Source: Priapulus caudatus
Lineage: Eukaryota; Priapulida; Priapulimorpha; Priapulimorphida; Priapulidae
Assembly: GCF_000485595.1 (NCBI RefSeq)
Contig: NW_014577105.1
Location: 1-27,886, forward strand
Length of the DNA stretch: 27,886 bases
Direction of reading: 5' to 3'
The position numbers were made by a program, and so were the translations under genes. Positions 1-10,244 of the stretch are shown here, one piece after another (position 1 is the first letter of the stretch; each line of letters starts with the position of its first letter). The notes beneath the pieces are model-generated. The model was given only the letters and a program-made list of their open reading frames with translations, made no database searches and was not told the DNA's origin.

Positions 1-415
1 CATTCAATTATTCGATTGATTGGTTCAAATTTGAACACGTCATTTAACATCAAACATTCAATTATTCGTATGATTGTTCAATTGATCGATTGATTGTTCA
101 ATTGAACAGTCAATTAATCATTTTCACGTTCAATTGATCAAATGATCAATGATTGTTCAATTGAACAATCAATTTAATCATTCAAAACATTCAATTGAAC
201 AATCAATTAATCATAAACATTTCAATTGAACAATCAACTTTAATCATTCAAACATTCAATTGCAACAATCAATTTAATCATCAAAACATTCAATTGCAAC
301 AATCAATTTTATCATATCAAACATTCAATTGAACAATCGAATTTAATCATTCAACTTCAAATGAGCAATTGAATGAATGAATGCCAAAATTGAATCAAAT
401 GAATTGGCGTATTGA
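1..415. repeat. AT-rich satellite, left outer arm of foldback
   Basis: Tandem units of about 33 bp contain ATTCAATTGAACAATCAA and TTTAATCATTCAAACATT, with many single-base indels. The unit is rich in the palindrome CAATTG. The array at 2116-2505 is the reverse complement of the same unit. Confidence 0.85.
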
Positions 416-544
416 ATCAATGAATGGAGCAATCGCGAGTCTCGTATATCGCCCGATAAACCCACATTGCGCAGAGATAAGAGAAACATGACGGAAACAC
501 GTGGTAGCACGTACGCTTGCTAGAGAAACGCAATTCGGCCAACG

Positions 545-1968
545 TTTCCAGCTAACGTGTGTGTACCGCGTTTACGTGCGTGTTACCCGCGTGTACGTGC
601 GTGTACGTGGCGTGCACGCTGCGTGTTACCCGCGTGGCAGTGCGATGTACCTGCGTGGTACCCGCGTGCTACGTGAGTGTACCGCGTGTTACGTGATGTG
701 TTACCCGCGGTGTACGTGCGTGTACGTGCGTTGCACGTGCGTGTAACCCGCCGTGCACCTGGCGTGTACCCGCGTGTACGTGCGTGTATCTGCGTGTACC
801 TTGCGTGTACCGTGCGTGTACCCGGTGTGCGGGTCGTGTATCTCCGGTGTACCGATGTACGCTGCGTGTACGTGCGTGTACCGGCGCCACCGTGCGTGCA
901 CGTACACGCGGTACACGCACGCTACACGCGAGTAACAAGCAAGTCACACGCGGAGCTCGTCACGCCACGTGCACGCGGGATACACGCACGTGCACGCACG
1001 TACACGCACGCAGTGCACGCACGTACGCGCACGTACACGCGGGTACACGCACGTACACGCGGGTACACGCACGTACACGCGGGTACACGCACGTACACGC
1101 GAGTACACAAGCAAGTACACGCGGGTGCACGCACGTGCACGCGGCGTAACGCCACGTGCACCCACGTACACTGCTAACGTGCACGCACGCTACGCGCACG
1201 CTACAACGCACGTACACGCGCTGTACACGCACGTACACGCGGGTACACGCACGTACACGCGAGTTACACAAGCAAAGTACACGCGGCTGTGCACGCCACG
1301 GGCACGCGGGGGTACACGCACGTGCCACGCACGTACACGCACGTGCCACGCACGTACGCGCACACCGTAACGCGGCGTACACGCACGTACACGCGGGTAC
1401 ACGCACGTACACGCGGGTACACGCACGTACACGCGAGTACACAAGCAAGTACACGCGGCTCTGTGCACGCACGGCTGCACGCGTGCGTACACGCACGTGC
1501 ACGACACGTACACGCCACGTGCACGCACGTACGCGCACGTACACGCGGCGTATACGCCACGTGCACGCGGGTACACGCACGTGCACGCACGTACCACGCA
1601 CATGCACCGCACGCTTACGCGCACGTTATACACCGCGCGGGCGGACACGCTACGTACACAGCTGGGTACACGCACGTACACGCGGCGTACACGCCGTACA
1701 CGCATGCGTACACTGCACGTACACGTGGGCCCGGTAACGCACTGCTGCACGCAACGTACACGCACGCTACACGCACGCTAAACGCGGGTTACACGCACGG
1801 TACACGCTGCGGTACACGCGGCGGTACACGCAGCGTACACTCACGTACACGCGGTTACACGCCCACGTACACGCGGGTACATCGCACGTACACAGCGGGT
1901 ACAGCACGTACACGCCACGTACACGCACGTACCACGCTGGGGTACACAGCACGTAACGCCAGGTACAC
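545..1968. repeat. GC-rich 20-bp minisatellite that inverts near position 895
   Basis: From about 545 to 895 the unit reads as GTGTACGTGCGTGTACCCGC. From about 900 to 1968 it reads as its reverse complement, ACACGCGGGTACACGCACGT, itself a dimer of related 10-mers. The two halves are unequal (about 350 and 1070 bp). The 20-bp period is not a multiple of three, so long open frames in all six frames (peptides rich in V, H, A, R, T, Y) are a by-product and not genes. Confidence 0.9.
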
Positions 1969-2115
1969 ACACTTAGCTGGGAAAACGTTGGCGATTGCGT
2001 TTCTGAACGTACGTCCTACCCACCTTTTCCGTCATGTCTTTATCTCTGCGCATGTTGGTTTATTGGCGATATACGAGCCTCGGCGATTGCTCCATTCCAT
2101 GATTCAAATACTGCC

Positions 2116-2505
2116 ATAATTCATTGATTCAATTTGGCAATTCATTCATTCAATTGCTCAATTGGAATGTTTGAATGATTAAAACTTGCTTCAATGAATG
2201 TTGAATGATTAAATGCATTGTTCAATTGAATCGCTTTTGACATGATTAAATTGATTGCTTCAATGAATATTGAATGAATTAAATTGATTGTTCAATTGAA
2301 TGCTTTTGTAATGATCTAAATTGATTTGTTTCAATCTGCAACAACAATTTGATCAATGAAACGTTTGGATGATTAAATTGGACTGTTCAATTGGAACAAT
2401 CAATTGATCAATTGACGTTTGAATGATTAAATTGACTGTTCAATTAAACAAATCAATCGATCAATTCTGAACGTTTGAATTTGATTAAATTGACGTTTGA
2501 ATTTT
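2116..2505. repeat. AT-rich satellite, right outer arm of foldback
   Basis: This is the reverse-complement orientation of the 1-415 array, with GATTAAATTGATTGTTCAAT-type units. It ends near 2505, just before a change to unique sequence (CACATCATCCCCTCCC at about 2507). Confidence 0.8.
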
Positions 2506-3240
2506 GGACACATCATCCCCTCCCATAGGCCCGGGGCAGGGCCACATGCACCAACATCGAATGACCCAAGTCAAACACGCTTTACACCATCAACAATCCA
2601 CTCTCCAATCATAGCGTAGTAGCGTCATGGCAGGTTCGCCACAACCGCCATTTTGGGAAGCAAGTTCACACGAAGTTTCCCGGGCATGTTGCTGTATCTG
2701 CCTACTTGTGAACTGTGCCTGCTGTTGTGCTGTCATCCCTCAGCCTATACTGTTCTGCTGTAAATTGCTGAATCGTCAGTGTAAGGCCCGACCTGTCTTT
2801 CTTCAGGTCCCCAAAATACGAAAGGTGAGAAAACATTCTTTTTTATGTCGAAATCCATCGATGAGAAGGAGCTTGTGACCAATCTTTGTTGATACATGTA
2901 AGTACCAGTGCAGTGTTGTTTGTGCACAGGGGCGTACGTGCGGTGCTACTTCACTACTTGTGTGTTGCACAGATGAGCATTTAAACGGCATTTCACAGCA
3001 AGTTCATCGACAATAAATAGGCGAAATAGGTAGAGAAAACATTAATACATTTGATTAGTAGATACATTTAGTGTTTAATTACCATTATTTTTGAGACGGT
3101 CCAATGAAGTGCCTGTGCACTGTACCCACTGTCTGCACATACACCACTGGCCGAGACTATACAGTATACGCACGGCGGCCGCGTGTGGGATAAGCATTCA
3201 ATATGGCTATACGCACGGGCGGCCGTCAGCGCCGACTCAA
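2506..3240. other. Gene-free unique sequence
   Basis: The open frames here are short (the longest is 83 codons at 2627-2878, Cys-rich, from an ATG) with no recognised domain and no convincing splice context. A short imperfect duplication around TATACGCACGGCGGCCG (about 3164) and TATACGCACGGGCGGCCG (about 3208) lies just before the purine-rich tract. Confidence 0.5.
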
Positions 3241-3765
3241 TATGGCCTAGGAATGAGGAAGGGGAGAAGCGGAGAAGCTGGTGGAGAAGCGAGGAGGGGC
3301 AGAAGCTTGGGTGAGAAGGAGGAGCGGGAGAAGGTGATGGCAGAAGGGAAGGCGAGAAGCTGGTGGAAAAGAGGAAGGGGAGAAGGGAGAGGTTGGCGTA
3401 GAGAAGCAGGAAGGAGAGAAGCCTGGTTGGAGAAGGGAGGAAGGAGAAGCTGGTGGCGAGAAGGAGCGAAGGGAGAAGCTGGTAGAGATGGCAGGAGCGG
3501 ACGAAGGCTGGTGAGGAAGGAGGAACGGGAGAGCCGTGGTGTGAGAAAAAATGGAGCGAAGGAGAAGCTGGTGGAAAGAGAAGTGAGAATGGACAGTAGG
3601 CTGCGTGGAGCAAGGAGGAAGGGAGGCTGGTGGCAGAAGGAGGAGGTGAGAAGCGAGAGGTGCTTGCGAGAAGGGAGGAGCGGGAGAGCTGGTTGGAGAG
3701 GAGGAGGGGGGGCAGACGCGTGGAGAAGAGAGGTGGTTGGAGAAGGAATTCTTGCCTGTATCTTC
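3241..3765. repeat. Purine-rich minisatellite tract
   Basis: About 520 bp are strongly purine-biased on the plus strand. They are built of variants of GGAGAAGCTGGTGGAGAAG, spaced roughly 25-45 bp apart. Polypurine:polypyrimidine tracts can adopt triplex forms. Overlapping long frames rich in E, G, R, K (plus) or S, P, L, F (minus) come from base composition and not from coding. Confidence 0.85.
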
Positions 3766-3847
3766 CACCGTATAGGCTAAATATAGCTTAAGATAGGTTA
3801 TGTATAGTGCTGCTGACAATACGCAGTATCTCGTTCGGAATATAGTT

Positions 3848-5190
3848 AACCTACGGAACAGAGCTGGCGCTCCGAATCTCGGCGCACAATCTCCGTCTCC
3901 GAATATACGCTAACCTACGGACAGAGCTGTCCGAATTCTCGGCGCACAATCTCCGTCTCGAATATACAATAACCTACGGGAACAGGAGCTGGCTCGAATC
4001 CGGCGCACAATCTCCGTCTCCGAATATACGCTAACCTACGGGAAACAGAGTGCTACCGAATCTCGGCGCACAATCTCCGTCTTCGAATATACGTAACCTA
4101 CGGGAACAGAGCTGCTCCGAATCTCGCGCGCACAATCTCCGTTCTCGAATATACGTAACCATACGGCGAAACAGAGCGCTGCTCGAATCTTGGCGACACA
4201 ATCTCCGTCTCCAATACACGTAACCTACGCCGGAACAGACGTGCTCCGAATCTCGGCGCACAATCTCCGATCTCCGAATATACGTAATCTACGGGAACAG
4301 AGCTGCCCCCCTCGCAATCTCTGCGCACAAATCATCCGTCTCCGAATATACGTACACCTACGCTATCTTTTCCGGAAACGCAGAGCTGCCCTCGAATCTC
4401 GGCGCATTATCTCCATCTCCGAATTTATATTTTAACCTACGCTGGGCAACGAGCTCCTCCTATCTCGGCGCACAATCTCTGTCTCCAAATATCACCGTAC
4501 CTACGGGTACAGAGCTGCTCCGAATCTCGCGCGCCACAATCTCCGTCTCCGAATATACGTAAACTACGGGAACAGCAGCTGCCCTCCAGAATCTCGCGCA
4601 ACAATCTCCGTCTCGATATACGTAACCTACGGGAACAGAGCTGCTCCGAATTCTCGCGCGCACAATCTTCCGTCTCCGAATTACACGTAACCTACGTGGA
4701 AACGAGAGCTGCTCCAATCACGGCGCACAATCTTCCGTCCTCGAATTACCACGTAACCTACGGCGGAAACAGAGCTGCCTCGAATCTCGGCGCACAATCT
4801 CCGTCTCCGTATACACGTAACCTACGGCGAACAGAGCTGCTCCGAATCTCGGCGCCCCACAAGTCTCCGTCTTCGAATATACGTAACCTACGGAACAGAG
4901 CTGCTCCGAAATCTCGGCGCCACAATCTTCGTCTCCGATATACGTAACCTACGGGAACAGAGCTGCTCGAATCTCCGGCGCAGCAATCTCCGTCTGCCGA
5001 ATATTACGTAAACCTACGTAACAGAAGCTGCTCCGAAATCTCGGCGCCATAATGCCCGTCTCCGAATACACGTAACCTACGCGGCGAACAGAGCTGCTTC
5101 GAATCTCGGCGCACAATCTCTGTCTTCCGAATACACGCAACCTACGTAACAGAGCTGCTCCGAATCTCGGCGCACAATCTCTGTATCCGC
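3848..5190. repeat. ~61-bp minisatellite, about 22 units
   Basis: The unit contains, in order, GAATCTCGGCGCACAATCTC, CGTCTCCGAATATACGTAAC and CTACGGGAACAGAGCTGCTC. About 22 copies run head to tail. Neighbouring copies differ mainly by one-base insertions and deletions (for example GCGCG for GCG, CTTCC for CTCC). The array ends near 5190 in CGGCGCACAATCTCTGTATCC, after which unique sequence starts. No coding potential is credible. Confidence 0.92.
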
Positions 5191-6180
5191 AATGTGCTTA
5201 CTCTGATCCGAAAGATTAAGTTCCTGATATCCTTTCCTGTCCTAGTCTGAAGGTCCTTAGTGAACCAGTCTGGTGACTTGACTGACAGTTACCATTGGAA
5301 CTTGGCTGCTATATAGCGAGTCCGCGTGACGCAGGATCCAGCGGCGCCTCCCTGTCCCGTGCTCGGGTAGCCTGCGCCGTTGTCCCCCTCGCTTAACACG
5401 TGTTTACAGGTGAATGCAACGCCCCCTTGGTTCCAGATATATGCCTGCAGCGTTACACCCCTGGTCTGCAGCCTCGTGTTCGGCTGGCACCCGCCGCTCT
5501 CTCGCCGCGCGCGATGTACGTGAGGGACGCAACTCTCTGACCTCCCATATCTGTAGCTATTTTTCTCTTTTTTCCTTATGTAAAACTTATCAAAGTTATT
5601 TTTATAGCCACCGAGAAATATAGCCATAATTCACATGTTTGGAAATTTCTAGGGCGTACTATATGACAAATACATAGTTATACACGCCATTCTAATACTT
5701 TTATAGTAAGTATCATCTGAGAGCCTTTTCGTTTACAAGGTGGCCTGCCATCCATACCGTTACTGAGTTATAATACGCAGTCGCAGTGAAATGACTATAA
5801 TATACACATAGGCCTATCTCTATAGCACCTGCTGAATATAGACGATGAAGCCAGAAGAGACCGCGGTACAAGATGCGTTGCGCAAAAGATGCGTTGTTCC
5901 CGACCCGCCGAAAGCCGGTTAAAGCCGCGCACTTCTGCGGGACTGGGCGCACGCGACCGTGGGGTGTTGTATGTAGGCATCTCGCGTCTCCCCGCGCTAT
6001 ACGAATTCGCGCGCCGACAAGGAAGGCAGCCCTTCGCGCGCGAATGCGTATAGCGGGCAGCCTAACATCGCGCAGTTTTCGAGACACGTACATCGGCTCG
6101 GCTACATCGGCTTTGGAGGGGGGCCTTTCGATTATAGATTGACACGGTTTGTACATCCTCGCCCGTCGTACCGTCACTGC
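5191..6180. other. Gene-free sequence with small inverted repeats
   Basis: I recognise no gene. A GC-rich hairpin (ATTCGCGCG about 6004, CGCGCGAAT about 6035) is visible. The open frames at 5289-5627 and 5713-6177 on the minus strand have no recognisable motif and mixed composition. Confidence 0.45.
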
Positions 6181-6204
6181 CGATATTTCGTACCTTATCT
6201 GGCG

Positions 6205-6290
6205 TTATCTCCCACTCTCTTCTCTCTTTCTCGCACTCTCCACGGTCTGTCTCTCTCTCGCTCTCTCTCTCTCGCTCGCTCCGCCGCCAC
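6205..6290. repeat. CT-rich simple repeat
   Basis: A low-complexity CTCT/CTCG stretch includes CTCTCTCTCGCTCTCTCTCT. It makes a Leu/Ser-rich apparent frame on the plus strand that I do not call as a gene. Confidence 0.85.
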
Positions 6291-6520
6291 GGGTTAATAA
6301 GGTATCTTTATACATGCATCAATGCTGCCGGCAGCCACACAAGCATGCACTTGCAGCGTTTCAATAAAATGTAATTGCTAAATAAATACAAAATCTATTT
6401 ACTACGAAAGTCGCCGCGCCGCCAAAACTCCGCAGCCAGCGTTTTGTTGGATATAGCATTTGCGGACCGTGCCGGCCGCCACGTTGAGGCGCGGGGAGGA
6501 GGGAGGCTGCGATGTGTTGC

Positions 6521-6618
6521 GCTCCCCCGTCTTCGTAAAAACATGTGCACATATATTTTGGGTGTGTGTCAGTGTGGCGGCTTATTGTAGCATTAGCTAC
6601 CGTGTTAAAAACTGCCAG
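6521..6618 (+). repeat. ~95-bp direct repeat, copy 1
   Basis: This copy starts GCTCCCCCGTCTTCGTAAAA and ends TTAAAAACTGCCAG. It is matched with several indels by 6748-6840. Both copies share GTGTCAGTGTGGCGGC and ATTAGCTAC. Function is unknown. Confidence 0.75.
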
Positions 6619-6747
6619 TATTACAACTGCAGTATGCATTGTCCTGCATACAACTATCTATGTCTATTATTGGAACACTATGTCTATAATATATTCCTAT
6701 GTTATTATTGGCGGTACAGTATACAACTGCAACTGCAATATGCAGGC

Positions 6748-6840
6748 GCTCCGCCGTCTTCGTAAAGACATGTGGATATATATATTTGTGTGTCAGTGTG
6801 GCGGCGTATTGTTAGAGATTAGCTACGTGTAAAAACTGCC
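6748..6840 (+). repeat. ~95-bp direct repeat, copy 2
   Basis: Second copy of the 6521-6618 unit, starting GCTCCGCCGTCTTCGTAAAG. The ~130 bp between the copies holds smaller degenerate repeats around ATGTCTATTATTGG and CAACTGCAATATGCAG. Confidence 0.75.
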
Positions 6841-6942
6841 ACGGCCACGCCAGACGTACTCGTGCTCGCAGGACGTTGCCGTCGCCACGGCCAGTGCGGG
6901 GTCAAGAGGTTGATAAAACCTCGCACGTTACGGAGCCAGGCG

Positions 6943-7573
6943 CTTTTCCAGATAACATCAGTTGGAATTCTCAGGTGTAAACAAACATCAATCAACGCGG
7001 CTTAGCCAATCACGTAAGGGGTACTAAGATGGCTACGATAATTTGAATCCGACGTCACGATTTGGAGCTAGACTGCCTACGCGACCTTAACTCGGCCCAA
7101 GTATCTTTCGCCCTACACTAAATTATTAGTTAGTGCAGCGTGTGCGGACTCTCCACGCCGCGGAGCAGTCTAGCTGAATCGCCGATCCTTGTGTGGCTAA
7201 TTCCTTTGAAATCCCTCGAAGAGAGCCTCGTCGCGTCCATCTATGGGCACGCCATATGTACGAGAATAAATCAGGGCGTGAAACGCAAGAAATGCAAACT
7301 CGCTTTTCTAGACGAAAGGAAACGCGCGACCAGCAAAACAAGCAATTACCAGCATTTGTATTTATTCTCGACCTACGTGCCATAGCCCGAAAGGCTTGTG
7401 GAATCGCCACAACTCCTCAATTGACGATTATACGGCTTCTATCTGTACCCATTAGGGGCATAGCTGGAGAAATTTTTTTTTTCCATTAATTATAGGGCAG
7501 CCGAATAAGATTTATTGTCACCGCTGCGCGGCCGTTTGCGCGCTTCGCGCGGATATCCGGGCTGCAGATCGTC
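6943..7573. mobile_element. ~600-bp dispersed repeat, copy 1 (LTR-like or nonautonomous)
   Basis: This 631-bp segment runs from CTTTTCCAGATAACATC to GCTGCAGATCGTC and recurs in the same orientation at 8178-8767. Shared blocks include GTACTAAGATGGCTACGATA, GAAATGCAAACTCGCTTTTC and GAATCGCCACAACTCCTCAA. The end contains a GC-rich hairpin (GCGCGCTTCGCGCGG). Two same-orientation copies about 600 bp apart could be LTRs of a collapsed element or two insertions of one family. I do not see clear TG..CA ends. Confidence 0.7.
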
Positions 7574-7607
7574 TAGAATCATCACAATACCATCATTGCA
7601 TTGGACC

Positions 7608-7722
7608 ATTTCGATCACTCGGTACCCGACGGTCGTGCGCGCAATGCGATTTTCATGACTCGGTACCCGACAGTCGTAGTCGCAATGCCATTTTGCATCA
7701 CTCGGTACACGACGGTCGGGTA
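7608..7722 (+). repeat. ~41-bp tandem repeat, three units
   Basis: Three consecutive units carry ACTCGGTACCCGACGGTCGT or close variants, followed by CGCAATGC. The third unit is partial. Confidence 0.8.
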
Positions 7723-8177
7723 TATAATACGTTCCTATAATATATCATTCGACACTATACTATTATTTGCGGTAACAAATGTTAACAAATCTCTATCGTT
7801 CAACGGCAATGGCAACTGTCAAGAACAACATTATGTAACAACTAGACGATGACTAGGCCTATTTCAATGTTGTCTCACCGATGGAATGCTTTTCACTCCT
7901 CACATGGAACAACGTTACACTTGGATATGCACTACAACAGCGTGGCATGATATATCGATGGATGCAACATCGATGGCTATGTATGAATGCGAAACTATAT
8001 ATGCTCTGTGCTCTATGCACAGGGCTATGCTATATGCACTCTGCTCTGCTATTATACATGCTCGAACTATTACGTCATCATCGGAAACATCAGACCATCG
8101 GGGGTACTAAGATGCATACGGCTGCTGCTGCTCTGGCAGCACATACGGCTGCTGCTGCTGACGCCACGGCGGCGGGG
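7723..8177. other. Low-complexity spacer between the two ~600-bp repeats
   Basis: The stretch contains simple-sequence patches: TGC-rich words near 8000-8050 and two blocks of GCTGCTGCTGCT near 8120-8160. The 131-codon plus frame at 7881-8276 runs through these patches and into the second ~600-bp repeat. It shows no domain and I do not call it. Confidence 0.5.
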
Positions 8178-8767
8178 CTTTTCCAGATAACATCTAGTGG
8201 AAATTCTCAGTGTAAACAAACATCAATCAATGGGCTTACCCAATCAACGTCGGGGGTACTAAGATGGCTACGATAATTTGAATTGCACGTCACGATTCTA
8301 GGTAGACTGGTACGAACCTTAACTCATAGTTAAACTTATAGTTAGTGCAGCGTGTGGAACTCTCCACCGCGCGGCAGTATAAGCGCAATCGCCGACCCTT
8401 GTGTGGAAATAAACCTTGAAAATACCTCGTAACGGGCCTCGTCGCGCCATCTATGGGACGGCATATGTACGAGAATAATTTAACGGCGTGAAACGGAAGA
8501 AATGCAAACTCGCTTTTCTAGAGGAAAAGCAAATGCGCCGACCAGCAAAGGAGCAATTACGAGCATTTGTATTTATTCTCGCCCTACGTGCATACTCGAA
8601 AGGCTTCTGGAATCGCCACAACTCCTCAATTCACCGATTATAGTGCTTTATCCTATACCCAAAGGGCACTGTCGAAAAATTCTTTTAAACAGGGCAGCAA
8701 ATCCGATAAAAAGTGCCGCTGCGCGGCGCTGTTCGCACTTCGCGCGGATATCCGGCTGCAGATCGTC
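8178..8767. mobile_element. ~600-bp dispersed repeat, copy 2
   Basis: Second, slightly shorter copy of 6943-7573, from CTTTTCCAGATAACATC to GCTGCAGATCGTC. On the minus strand it follows directly after the envelope-like reading frame (8768-9134). That frame runs on into repeat sequence, so the repeat appears to truncate it. Confidence 0.7.
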
Positions 8768-9134
8768 GAGGATTATGCAGCGAATTCATGTCATGGACTC
8801 GTGCAGTTAAGAAATCATACTTCTTCTGAAACCATTTTAAGTGAGTCTGAAGCATTTTGTACAAATCATGGGCAAAAGCCTCCGTAGAGTACACAGGCAT
8901 GTCAGTGACCATTTTATACGGGGACGAAGGTTTTTCTAGATTAGTCAATTCGTCACATATTTTAATAAGGTAAGTACTCAACGCTGAGGTGTTAGCTGAG
9001 AAGGTAAGCAACCATGAATCGTGTGACACTGCGAGACGACCTTGCTTGACAAAAAGAGCACCCGTCGTTGGTTGCAGCGTAGCAGCCACGAATGAGAAGC
9101 TCATAAGTGCTAGACACAGCACGAATGCCATCAT
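8768..9134 (-). pseudogene. Envelope-like retroelement ORF, truncated (tentative)
   Basis: A minus-strand frame starts with two adjacent Met codons and a clear signal peptide (hydrophobic residues about 2-18). It then has the pattern G-A-L-F-x-x-x-G-R-L-x-x-S-x-x-S-W-L-L-x-F, followed by a Cys and a charged, probably helical stretch. That pattern resembles the N-terminal ectodomain of envelope/F-like proteins of errantivirus-type LTR elements; this is family resemblance judged by eye. A good splice acceptor (TTTTTATGTCTCTTACAG) ends two bases before the ATG, as expected for a spliced env message. Upstream on the same strand, 9185-9301 is a 38-codon acidic frame that could be the end of a pol-like ORF. 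After about 122 codons the frame enters the 8178-8767 repeat, losing any fusion peptide or transmembrane anchor. It could instead be an unrelated secreted protein exon. Confidence 0.4.
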
Positions 9135-9339
9135 TCTGTAAGAGACATAAAAAATTAAACATTAAAATGTTCACAGGCATGACACTAAGCAGCTATATGC
9201 TCTCGCAATGCAGCTAACGGAATCAAATCCTCAGCCTCCCATTGAGAACTGTGCTGTGAACTTGTGTCGTCATCGTAGTTGTGAACAGCTGTACCTACCA
9301 TGCGCGTTTGCCGAAAAGGTTGCTCACGCGTTGTGTGTC

Positions 9340-9720
9340 TAGCCGGTAGGGTGAGGTAAATGTGAGGTGACAGATGAGAAGGGTAGGGTGTGGGGAGGTA
9401 AAGGAGGAGGAGGAGAGGGGGCAGAAACGAGGATGGGGAGAGGCCGGAGAATGAGTTGGAGGGGGAGGTAAAGAGGAAGGGGAATAAGGGGAGAATCTGA
9501 ACAGGGTATAGGAATTAAGGGATGAGGTAGAGGGGCAGGTGGAGGGAGGCTGGAGGAGGAAGTACGTGGTAGATGTAGGTGGGGTAGGGGAGGAGGAGGA
9601 GCGCAGCAACAGTAGCAGGAGGAGTAAAGAAGGAGAAGCTGAAGAAGGCGGAGGAGAGGAAAGAATGGAATGAGGAAGTAAGGTAGGAGAAGGTACCAGG
9701 AGCAGGTAAGGTATATGTGA
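9340..9720. repeat. Second purine-rich tract
   Basis: About 380 bp are purine-rich on the plus strand (GAGGTAAAGGAGGAGGAGG and GGGGAGGTAAAGAGGAAGGG types), irregular rather than strictly tandem. Minus-strand frames rich in S, P, L, F are compositional. Confidence 0.8.
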
Positions 9721-10215
9721 ACAAGCTGGTTTAATGATAAGGGACTAGCTATATTGAAGACGGAAAGAGACAAAGTTAATCAAATATACAGATCAATAAT
9801 GCGGATCACAGTAGACAAAATCTCACGTTTGCAACTAACTAAAGAGAAAGGGAGAAAATTCCAATATGGAAATTGACAGAGACAAAGAAGCTGATTAATT
9901 TATGTTCGAAATATCTGATGCTTTGTACTGTATCGCTCAGAAATTTTATCATTTGAACTGCTCAACACTATTGCATTTATCAGATTTTTTCTCCATGAAA
10001 AAGACTGTCCTCAGTACATGTACATGTATTTGAATTACATGCAATAAAGGTTTAATTATTAAAAAAACAACCTTAATTTTTTGGTATACGTAGTTGCCGA
10101 TACGACTGTTAGTTCGCAAATATGCCGTTCAACATCTGTCGCGCCACGAGTCATTTTCCACTGCGCGGGTGGTGGCGCTGCATTTTGGTCGTGGAACAAC
10201 ATTTGCGTCCCTAAT
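9721..10215. other. Gene-free sequence upstream of the RPS5 candidate start
   Basis: This is AT-rich sequence with a small inverted repeat near 10046-10078 (AAGGTTTAATTATTAAAA against TTAATTTTT). From about 10115 it becomes more GC-rich (GTCGCGCCACGAGTC, CTGCGCGGGTGGTGGCGC), which fits a TATA-less promoter for the exon at 10216. No transcription-factor site is claimed. Confidence 0.35.
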
Positions 10216-10244
10216 CTCTTTCTTTTCCGGTTCGGTTTCCGAAG
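10216..10244 (+). promoter_or_regulatory. RPS5: Candidate RPS5 transcription start and TOP-type 5' UTR exon
   Basis: The sequence CTCTTTCTTTTCCGG begins with C and runs 13 pyrimidines, matching the 5' terminal oligopyrimidine tract that starts ribosomal protein mRNAs and couples their translation to mTOR signalling. It is followed by a good donor (CCGAAG then GTATAT at 10245). Joining to the acceptor ending at 11126 gives a ~50-nt leader with no upstream ATG. The start and this splice are inferred; another non-coding exon is possible. Confidence 0.5.

Larger units (their letters stand above)
1..2505. repeat. Large foldback (inverted-repeat) structure with satellite-filled arms
   Basis: The right half is an imperfect reverse complement of the left half, seen in three nested layers. 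The outer layer is an AT-rich satellite (about 1-415 and 2116-2505). The middle layer is a non-tandem segment (about 416-565 and 1969-2115); for example GCAGAGATAAGAGAAACATG on the left corresponds to CATGTCTTTATCTCTGC on the right. The core is a GC-rich satellite that changes strand near 895-900. Long inverted repeats built of tandem units are the known architecture of foldback elements such as Drosophila FB and sea urchin TU; assigning this copy to such a class is inference. The left end lies at or beyond the window edge, so target duplications cannot be checked. I see no transposase. Confidence 0.75.

Noticed and set aside
501-2119. Many overlapping open frames of 60-276 codons on both strands
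   Set aside because: They arise from a 20-bp satellite lacking stops in most frames; peptides are low-complexity V/H/A/R/T/Y repeats.
3068-3819. Long Ser/Pro/Leu-rich (minus) and Glu/Gly/Arg-rich (plus) frames
   Set aside because: Product of the purine-rich tract; both strands open at once and no domain.
4031-5140. Short frames inside the 61-bp array
   Set aside because: Frames shift with each indel in the repeat; no conserved reading frame.
7881-8276. 131-codon plus-strand frame with Ala/Cys/Leu-rich stretch
   Set aside because: Runs over GCT simple repeats and into a dispersed repeat; no motif.
9339-9773. Pro/Leu/Ser-rich minus-strand frames
   Set aside because: Compositional effect of the second purine-rich tract.
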